The notes under the pieces are model-generated. The model was not told where the DNA came from. It saw only the letters and a program-made list of their open reading frames with translations, and searched no databases. From Natronohydrobacter sp. (GTDB lineage Bacteria; Pseudomonadota; Alphaproteobacteria; Rhodobacterales; Rhodobacteraceae), in contig SKGU01000187.1 of NCBI GenBank assembly GCA_007117255.1, positions 1 through 11,773 of the forward strand: DNA of 11,773 bases, in the 5' to 3' direction. The position numbers were made by a program, and so were the translations under genes. How positions within the stretch are numbered: position 1 is the first letter of the stretch; the number at the start of each line of letters is the position of its first letter. Below, in pieces: positions 5,996 through 11,773 of the stretch.

Positions 5996-6853
5996 TCAGT
6001 CGTCCAGAAGCTCGGTCTGCATCAGCAAGGACGGGTCCAGACCCTCATAGTTGCGCTCGATCGTTGCCGCTTCGGTGGCGCGGGTCAGTTCGGCCTGTGC
6101 GGCTTCGCGTTCAAGATTCTGCATCAGCGCCTCGCGGACCTCTTCCAGCGCTGGGGCGGACGACATGCGGGTGTCGTTCAACAACACCAGATGCCAGCCA
6201 AACTGGGTTTCCAAAGGCCCCATGTATTCGCCAACTTCCAACGCCTGAACGGCTTCTTCAAATTCGGGAATCATCGCACCAAGACCAAACCAGCCCAAAG
6301 AACCGCCACCCTGCGCTGCGCCATCCATCGAATGTTCGACCGCCAGTTCTGCGAAATCCGCGCCCTCATCGAGCAAGGCTCTCAACTCAAGCGCCTGCTC
6401 TTCGGTCTCGACAATGATATGTGAGGCGTTGAATTCAGGTGCGGGTTCGCGGCCGTCAAATTCCGTCACGAAAGCGGTATAGGCTTCGGTAATTGCCTCT
6501 TCCGTAACGGCCTCGGCCGCGGCGCGGGTTAACGCAGCGTTCGCAATGAAAGCACGTTGTTCATTCTCGAAGGCGACCTGCTCGCGCGGCGACAATGTGC
6601 CTTCGGCTTCCTGCATGATGGCAGTCTGTTCGATCAACTGCTCGACCAGCGGTTGAAACAGGGCATCTGCGGGCATGCCGCGGAATTGTTCCGGCAGGCC
6701 GTCGCGGGCCGCGAGAACATGGCCAAGCGTGATCTCAGTGCCATTCACAATGGCGACCACAGTGTCACGGGTGGGCGCATCCTGCGCAACGACCGGGGCC
6801 GAAACCGCAAGAATGGCTGCGAATGCAGCGCTTGTGCGCGAAAAACTGAGCAT
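5996..6853 (-). CDS. Periplasmic parvulin-type peptidyl-prolyl cis-trans isomerase
   Basis: This is a 285-aa exported foldase. Residues 1-24 form a signal peptide with hydrophobic core FAAILAVSAPVVAQ and likely cleavage after AQ. A helical SurA/PrsA-like N-terminal region follows (about 28-135). The PpiC rotamase domain occupies about 141-229, with SHIIVETEEQA, GGSLGWFGLGAMIPEFEEAV and FGWHLVLL. A short helical tail ends in acidic residues. The family isomerises X-Pro bonds and assists folding of exported proteins. I chose the ATG at 6853, which has AGGAG upstream and gives a standard signal peptide; an upstream in-frame start would add 15 residues ahead of it. It is the first gene of a minus-strand unit with argJ and mutT and is divergent from secA. 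Confidence 0.92.
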   Translation of the reverse strand: MLSFSRTSAAFAAILAVSAPVVAQDAPTRDTVVAIVNGTEITLGHVLAARDGLPEQFRGMPADALFQPLVEQLIEQTAIMQEAEGTLSPREQVAFENEQRAFIANAALTRAAAEAVTEEAITEAYTAFVTEFDGREPAPEFNASHIIVETEEQALELRALLDEGADFAELAVEHSMDGAAQGGGSLGWFGLGAMIPEFEEAVQALEVGEYMGPLETQFGWHLVLLNDTRMSSAPALEEVREALMQNLEREAAQAELTRATEAATIERNYEGLDPSLLMQTELLDD

Positions 6854-7075
6854 ATTTCCTACTCCTGACAGGGCGCGACAAGCGCGCAACGTTGACACTT
6901 TTGGGGCCGCCCATTACATCGCTGACAGGTCTGGCCAGCTTGGACCGCGCGGTTTACTAGGCCCTTCTATGGAAGCCTGCGCGCAGCGACAAGCCCGGCA
7001 CCAATAATAGACCATGACGATTTGGTTAGCGGCGGGACAAACCCACTGCGCATAGGCATAAAAGGCAGAACACGC
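6854..7075. promoter_or_regulatory. Divergent intergenic region between the isomerase gene and secA
   Basis: This 222-bp spacer serves both divergent genes. On the plus strand a perfect TTGACA (6892-6897) with a 16-base spacer to TTACAT (6914-6919) is a possible but weak secA promoter, because the -10 matches poorly. That start would leave a leader of about 150 nt containing two tiny ORFs, 6969-7007 (12 aa) and 7014-7055 (13 aa). A 10-base palindrome ACCGCGCGGT lies near 6944-6953. No confident promoter is seen for the isomerase gene. Confidence 0.3.
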
Positions 7076-9766
7076 ATGCTGGGTCTTGGAGCGATCTCGA
7101 AGAAGGTTTTCGGAACGGCAAATGATCGGAAGGTCAAGTCCGTCCGCCCGCTGGTCGCCCGGATCAACGCGCTGGAACCCGAATTCGAAGCGCTGTCCGA
7201 CGACGGGCTGGTCGCCAAGACAGCCGAACTCAAAGAGCGCGTTGCAGGTGGTGAAAGCCTGGACAGCGTGCTGCCCGAAGCCTTTGCCAACTGCCGCGAA
7301 GGGGCACGCCGCGCGCTGGGGCTGCGGGCCTTTGATGTGCAGTTGATCGGCGGGATTTTCCTGCATCAAGGCAATATCGCTGAGATGAAAACCGGCGAGG
7401 GCAAGACCCTTGTGGCGACATTTCCTGCCTATCTGAACGCGCTTTCGGGCCTTGGTGTCCATGTGGTGACAGTCAATGACTACTTGGCAAAGCGCGACTC
7501 TGAATGGATGGGCAAAGTGTTTGCGAAGCTCGGTATGCGCTGCGGGGTGGTCTATTCCCAGCAACCGACAGCCGAGAAGAAAGAGGCCTATGATGCCGAT
7601 GTGACCTATGCCACCAATAACGAGCTTGGGTTCGACTATCTGCGCGACAACATGTGCATGCGGCTGGAAGATATGAACCAGCGCGGTCACAACTTCGCCA
7701 TCGTGGATGAGGTCGACTCGATCCTGATCGATGAAGCCCGGACACCGCTGATCATTTCTGGCCCGTCGCAGGACCGTTCGGACCTTTATGTGAAGGTCGA
7801 TGCGCTGATCCCACTTCTGCAACCCGAACATTACGTTATCGACGAGAAAATCCGCAACGCCACGCTGAGCGACGAGGGCAACGAATTTATCGAAGAAAAG
7901 CTGCACGAGGCTGGCATTCTGCCGCCGGAGCAGTCGCTTTACGACCCGGAATCGACAAGCCTTGTGCATCACGTCAATCAGGGTCTGCGCGCGCATAAAC
8001 TATTCAATCGCGATCAGAATTACATCGTGCGCGATGGTGAAATCGTGCTGATTGACGAATTCACGGGCCGCATGATGGTGGGGCGGCGTCTGTCTGAGGG
8101 TCTGCATCAGGCGATCGAGGCGAAAGAGAATGTCGCCATCAAACCGGAAAACGTGACCTATGCCTCTGTCACGTTTCAGAACTATTTCCGCCGCTACAAG
8201 AAGCTGGGCGGCATGACCGGTACGGCATCGACCGAAGCGCCTGAATTCCGCGAAATCTATGATCTGGGCGTGGTTGAAATTCCGACCAACCTGCCGATTG
8301 CGCGTCTGGATGAGCATGATCAGGTTTACCGGACATCGGCTGAGAAGATGGGCGGCGTGCTGAAGGAAATTCGCGAGGCGCATGAAAAGGGCCAACCGAT
8401 CCTTGTGGGCACCACATCTATCGAAAAGTCCGAAGAGCTGTCTGACATGCTGAAAAAGGCGGGCATCGCGCATAATGTGCTGAACGCACGCCAGCATGAA
8501 AAAGAAGCGCAGATCGTTGGTGAGGCTGGCCGTCTGGGGGCTGTGACCATTGCGACAAACATGGCTGGGCGCGGCACCGATATCCAGTTGGGCGGCAATG
8601 TGGAAATGCGCGTCATGCAAGCGCTGGAGGCAGACCCTGACGCTGATCCCGCAGAGACTCGCGCGCGCATCGAGGCTGAGGTCGCCGACGAAAAACAGAA
8701 GGTCATTGCGGCCGGTGGCCTGTTCGTGCTTGCAACGGAACGCCACGAGAGCCGCCGTATCGACAATCAGTTGCGCGGACGCTCTGGTCGTCAGGGCGAT
8801 CCGGGGCGGTCTGTGTTCTTCCTGAGCCTTGAAGATGATCTGATGCGCATTTTCGGCTCGGAACGGCTGGAAAAAGTGTTGTCCACGCTCGGCATGCAGG
8901 AAGGTGAAGCGATCGTTCACCCCTGGGTAAACAAGTCGCTGGAAAAGGCGCAGGCCAAGGTCGAGGGACGCAATTTCGACATTCGCAAGGAATTGCTGAA
9001 ATACGATAACGTGATGAATGACCAGCGCCGCGTGATCTTTGATCAGCGTCTGGAAATCATGGAATCCGACGATCTGTCAGAGGTCGTCGATGATATGCGC
9101 CATCAGGTCATTGACGACGTGATCGAGGCGCATATGCCTGAGAAATCCTATGCCGAACAATGGGATCTGGAAGGCATGCGCGAGCAGACCATGGAGAAGC
9201 TTGGTCTGGACCTGCCCATTGTCGAATGGGGCGAGGAAGACGGCGTTGATCAGGAGGTGATGCGCGAACGGATGGTGGAAGCGTCGGATGCGCTGATGGC
9301 GCAGAAGCTGGAACAGTTCGGCGAAGCGACGTTGCGCAATCTGGAAAAGCAGATCCTGCTGGAAACGATTGACCGCAAATGGCGCGAACATCTGCTGACG
9401 CTGGATCACTTGCGCTCTGCTGTGCGGTTCCGGGGTTATGCGCAGAAAGACCCGCTGAACGAATACAAGGCCGAAGGGTTCCTGCTGTTCGAGAAGATGC
9501 TGAACTCGCTGCGCGAGGACGTCACGCGTTATTTGTCACGCATCCGCCCGCTGAGCGAGGAAGAACAGCGCGAGATGATGCGTCAGGTCGCGTTGCAACA
9601 GCAAAGCATGGCGGTGGCCGAAGAGAATGCAGGCGAAGCGCCCGTGCCATTGGTTGAGGGCTTCGACGAGACGAACCCGGACACATGGGGAAATCCAGGG
9701 CGCAATGATCCTTGCCCCTGTGGATCGGGCAAGAAGTTCAAGCATTGTCATGGCAGCGTGCTGTAA
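7076..9766 (+). CDS. secA: Preprotein translocase ATPase SecA
   Basis: This is a full-length 896-aa SecA, the motor that pushes unfolded preproteins through SecYEG. Visible parts in order are Walker A MKTGEGKT (about 104-111); the DEVDSILIDEAR helicase motif (about 206-217); the GGMTGTA segment; helicase motifs TNMAGRGTDIQLGG and LRGRSGRQGDPGR; the scaffold and wing regions; and a C-terminal zinc motif CPCGSGKKFKHCH (C880, C882, C891, H892), which binds SecB and lipid in related proteins. The start ATG at 7076 follows AAGGCAG; an in-frame TTG 54 bases upstream is less likely. The gene is divergent from a periplasmic foldase and followed by an exported protein, a coherent secretion neighbourhood. 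No clear terminator follows the stop. Confidence 0.98.
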   Translation: MLGLGAISKKVFGTANDRKVKSVRPLVARINALEPEFEALSDDGLVAKTAELKERVAGGESLDSVLPEAFANCREGARRALGLRAFDVQLIGGIFLHQGNIAEMKTGEGKTLVATFPAYLNALSGLGVHVVTVNDYLAKRDSEWMGKVFAKLGMRCGVVYSQQPTAEKKEAYDADVTYATNNELGFDYLRDNMCMRLEDMNQRGHNFAIVDEVDSILIDEARTPLIISGPSQDRSDLYVKVDALIPLLQPEHYVIDEKIRNATLSDEGNEFIEEKLHEAGILPPEQSLYDPESTSLVHHVNQGLRAHKLFNRDQNYIVRDGEIVLIDEFTGRMMVGRRLSEGLHQAIEAKENVAIKPENVTYASVTFQNYFRRYKKLGGMTGTASTEAPEFREIYDLGVVEIPTNLPIARLDEHDQVYRTSAEKMGGVLKEIREAHEKGQPILVGTTSIEKSEELSDMLKKAGIAHNVLNARQHEKEAQIVGEAGRLGAVTIATNMAGRGTDIQLGGNVEMRVMQALEADPDADPAETRARIEAEVADEKQKVIAAGGLFVLATERHESRRIDNQLRGRSGRQGDPGRSVFFLSLEDDLMRIFGSERLEKVLSTLGMQEGEAIVHPWVNKSLEKAQAKVEGRNFDIRKELLKYDNVMNDQRRVIFDQRLEIMESDDLSEVVDDMRHQVIDDVIEAHMPEKSYAEQWDLEGMREQTMEKLGLDLPIVEWGEEDGVDQEVMRERMVEASDALMAQKLEQFGEATLRNLEKQILLETIDRKWREHLLTLDHLRSAVRFRGYAQKDPLNEYKAEGFLLFEKMLNSLREDVTRYLSRIRPLSEEEQREMMRQVALQQQSMAVAEENAGEAPVPLVEGFDETNPDTWGNPGRNDPCPCGSGKKFKHCHGSVL

Positions 9767-9881
9767 TCTGCGCTGATCATGGCCTTTGTTTCAATCTGGG
9801 CCGGAGAGACATAGTTCGGCCTCAAAGCTGCCCGAATCGGTTCGTACCTTAGGCTTGACGAAACAGGAGTCAGGTGCGGTC

Positions 9882-10910
9882 ATGGAAAAGCAGACCATCA
9901 TTCGTGGTGCAGCCATTGTTGTGGCGGGGATTGCAGCCTCTACCTTTGGTGCGCAGCATCTTTTGGGGGGCAAGCAGAGCCCCGCGACCGACACGCAGGC
10001 TTCGATGCAGGCGCAATCACCGCAGGTCATGGGCGCGGGCGTGATGGGCAATCTGTCCACGCAGTCACCCAGCGATGCGCTTCACCTGGAAGACACCAGC
10101 TTTACGGCCTTGTCAGACGGCAAGCGCAATAGGCCGGCGTTGGAGACAGGCACTGATTTTGCACCCAAGCTGGCCCTGGCTGAGGGTGTAGACCCTGTTG
10201 AGGCGCCGGTCGACTGCACTCCACATCTGGTATCGCGCCCCGCTGTGGATGCACTGATTGAACTGTCGCTGGATGCGCCGTGCCACGCCAATGAACGACT
10301 TGTTGTCAGCCATGATGATCTGGCCTTCAGCGCCTACACGACAGACAATGGCTCTTTCTCTGCCTATATTCCCGCACTGTCGTCCGATGCAAAGATTGAC
10401 GTGTTCCTGTCAGATGACATTTTCCTGCAAACGGCAGTCCAGATTGACGATGTAGACGCACATGCCCGCGTTGTTCTGCAATGGAGCGGCGATGCCGCGT
10501 TTTCGCTACATGCCTACCATCGCGATGCCCGTTACGGTGAGGACGGTCATATACACGCGCTCAAGCCATTCGACGCCGCACTGGACGAGGCCTTTCTGAT
10601 ATCACTTGGCGAGAACCGTGGGCCGGAGCCGATGCTGTCCGAGATTTACTCGATCCCTTCGCATATGGCGGCCAGCAGCCGGGTTGAACTGGAATTGCAG
10701 TTCAGCGCGCAGCAATGCGGCGAGACAGTATCAGCCTTTGTGCTGAACACCGGGTCTGGCGTTTCCGCAGAAGTGAAAGAAGCCAGCTTTGCTTTGCCGG
10801 GCTGCCCCGCTGAGAACGGCGCTCTGGTGATGGAACTTCCGATGATCACACCACAGCATGCAGAACTGCCCTTCGGTACCGAGATGATGACACTGGAAAT
10901 TCAACCGTGA
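9882..10910 (+). CDS. Uncharacterised exported or membrane-anchored protein next to secA
   Basis: This encodes 342 aa. Residues 1-30 (MEKQTIIRGAAIVVAGIAAS...) form a signal peptide or N-terminal anchor, followed by a low-complexity Ala/Gln/Ser linker to about 70. The remainder has beta-rich composition with four cysteines (C112, C134, C279, C308), enough for two disulfides in the periplasm. Distinct stretches are LDAPCHANERLVVSHDDL (about 131-147) and VVLQWSGDAAFSLHA (about 197-211), followed by a YGEDGHIHA segment. From memory, similar proteins occur beside secA in other Rhodobacterales, sometimes auto-named translocase; nothing here resembles a translocase ATPase or channel. The ATG at 9882 is preceded by AGG at seven bases and AGGAG at twelve. 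A weak promoter, TTGTTT-18-CATAGT (9786-9815), may drive it separately from secA. Function is unknown. Confidence 0.85.
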   Translation: MEKQTIIRGAAIVVAGIAASTFGAQHLLGGKQSPATDTQASMQAQSPQVMGAGVMGNLSTQSPSDALHLEDTSFTALSDGKRNRPALETGTDFAPKLALAEGVDPVEAPVDCTPHLVSRPAVDALIELSLDAPCHANERLVVSHDDLAFSAYTTDNGSFSAYIPALSSDAKIDVFLSDDIFLQTAVQIDDVDAHARVVLQWSGDAAFSLHAYHRDARYGEDGHIHALKPFDAALDEAFLISLGENRGPEPMLSEIYSIPSHMAASSRVELELQFSAQQCGETVSAFVLNTGSGVSAEVKEASFALPGCPAENGALVMELPMITPQHAELPFGTEMMTLEIQP

Positions 10911-10914
10911 TCCT

Positions 10915-10930
10915 GCGCGGGGCACCGCGT
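10915..10930. terminator. GC-rich hairpin between convergent genes
   Basis: CGCGG (10916-10920) and CCGCG (10925-10929) form a five-base stem with a GGCA loop in the 19-bp gap between convergent stop codons. A second stem, AAGGCT/AGCCTT (10932-10949), lies in the last codons of the convergent gene. Neither is followed by a T-tract on either strand, so bidirectional termination is only possible. Confidence 0.25.
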
Positions 10931-11697
10931 CAAGGCTGTAAAAAGCCTTCGCTCCGAAAGCTGATCTCGCAAGATTTTCCAATGATCAGGTGATCATGCA
11001 ACGTGATTGACAAGGCGTCCGCTGCCGCACAAATGCTTCGTGTCATGCTGATATCGGCTTCCGAAGGGGCTGGGTCGCCAGACGGATGATTATGCACAAG
11101 AATCAGCGCTGTCGCATTCAGTTCAAGCGCGCGGCGCATCACTTCGCGCGGATAAACCGGCACATGGTCAACTGTACCTTCGCCCAGCACCTCATCCGCA
11201 ATCAACATGTTCTTTCGGTCCAGAAACAAGACACGAAATTGCTCAGTTTCGCGATGCGCCAGCATCGTATGGCAATAATCCAGCAGCGCTTGCCAACCAG
11301 AGATAACAGGTCGACGCATGACTCGCGCACGCGCCATGCGTTTCGCGCAGATTTCCAGCAACCTGAATTCTGCGATCACATCATCCCCCACCCCAGCGAC
11401 GGTCAACAAACGCTGGCGCGGGGCCGTGATCACTCTGTTGATGTCACCAAAGGTTTCAAGCAAGCTGCACGCGATGGGTTTGACATCCCGTTCAGGGATC
11501 ACCCGCAATAGAATCAGTTCCAACAGCTCTTTATCCTGGCTTGCTTCTGACCAAGGACGAAACGCCTGATCAATTGCCGTGAGAACATGTGCTGGTTGCG
11601 CAGAGGACACAGCCCGCGATCCGTCCGGAATATGACCAATGCGCCTTGAAAATAAAGGCAAACCATATTCCGTAAGGCTATGATGTTCCTGATGCAT
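10930..11697 (-). CDS. radC: RadC-family JAB/JAMM-domain protein
   Basis: This 255-aa RadC-family protein has an N-terminal helix-hairpin-helix region (LLTVAGVG, about 97-104) and a C-terminal JAB/MPN domain. The metal-site motif HNHPSGDPAPSEAD gives H202, H204 and D215, with an upstream GEGT segment (about 172-175) that should carry the catalytic glutamate. Despite its name, an original link to recombination repair was not upheld, and the family's biochemical role is unsettled. The ATG at 11697 directly follows an in-frame TGA, so the protein cannot extend further upstream; the ribosome-binding site (GGTGA) is weak. It is convergent with the secA-linked gene. About 50 bases upstream of the ATG, TTAACCATGACTTTT resembles a degraded CtrA box. 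Confidence 0.92.
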   Translation of the reverse strand: MHQEHHSLTEYGLPLFSRRIGHIPDGSRAVSSAQPAHVLTAIDQAFRPWSEASQDKELLELILLRVIPERDVKPIACSLLETFGDINRVITAPRQRLLTVAGVGDDVIAEFRLLEICAKRMARARVMRRPVISGWQALLDYCHTMLAHRETEQFRVLFLDRKNMLIADEVLGEGTVDHVPVYPREVMRRALELNATALILVHNHPSGDPAPSEADISMTRSICAAADALSITLHDHLIIGKSCEISFRSEGFLQP

Positions 11698-11773
11698 TCA
11701 CCAAGTATGTCATGCAGAGTCATAACATTACCTTAACCATGACTTTTTCTTACCAGAATTGTTGCCAGACCTA

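Noticed and set aside
6914..7996. 360-codon minus-strand open frame over the secA start
   Set aside because: It is antisense to conserved SecA sequence, has no ribosome-binding site and no recognisable domain. The same applies to the minus-strand frame at 8000-8920.
10932..10949. AAGGCT/AGCCTT hairpin as a terminator for the secA-linked gene
   Set aside because: It lies within the final codons of the convergent RadC gene and has no T-tract on either strand.
1..11773. Mobile elements, CRISPR arrays, tRNA or rRNA genes, toxin-antitoxin or phage-defence cassettes
   Set aside because: No transposase, direct-repeat array, RNA-gene signature or defence-type domain was seen; the gene content is conserved housekeeping.

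Overview
The window looks like ordinary, gene-dense chromosome from an alphaproteobacterium of the Rhodobacterales (Rhodobacteraceae). The protein sequences, the high GC content with GC-rich third positions, the CnoX-LON-Trm112 cluster, the secA neighbourhood and a perfect CtrA-type box (TTAA-N7-TTAA) all point that way. I cannot name the genus. No mobile element, CRISPR array, tRNA or rRNA is visible.

Left part (1-2035). The window opens inside a minus-strand gene, probably GTP cyclohydrolase II (ribA). It is divergent from a plus-strand OmpR-family response regulator that resembles CenR. A spacer after the regulator ends in a strong intrinsic terminator and may encode or release a small RNA. 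Exodeoxyribonuclease III (xth) follows.

Proteostasis cluster (2105-3870). A CnoX/YbbN-type thioredoxin-TPR protein with an intact CGPC site is followed by a LON-domain protein and a Trm112-family protein. Tight spacing and an ATGA overlap suggest one transcript.

Spacer 3871-4212. This 342-bp non-coding stretch lies between convergent genes. On the minus strand it has a possible promoter whose -35 overlaps a perfect CtrA box. A structured ~120-nt stretch follows and ends in an 11-bp perfect hairpin, which makes it a candidate CtrA-controlled small RNA.

Minus-strand unit (6853-4213). A periplasmic parvulin-type prolyl isomerase, argJ (arginine biosynthesis) and mutT (nucleotide-pool sanitation) run in one direction. 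A large hairpin sits between the isomerase and argJ, directly against the argJ ribosome-binding site. The isomerase is divergent from secA, so export and post-export folding genes are adjacent.

Right part (7076-11697). secA (896 aa with C-terminal zinc motif) is followed by a poorly characterised exported or membrane-anchored protein with four cysteines. A convergent RadC-family gene closes the window.

The most interesting items are the CtrA-box RNA candidate, the argJ leader hairpin, the sRNA-like spacer at 1060-1177 and the uncharacterised secA-linked protein. I saw no clear new multi-gene system.
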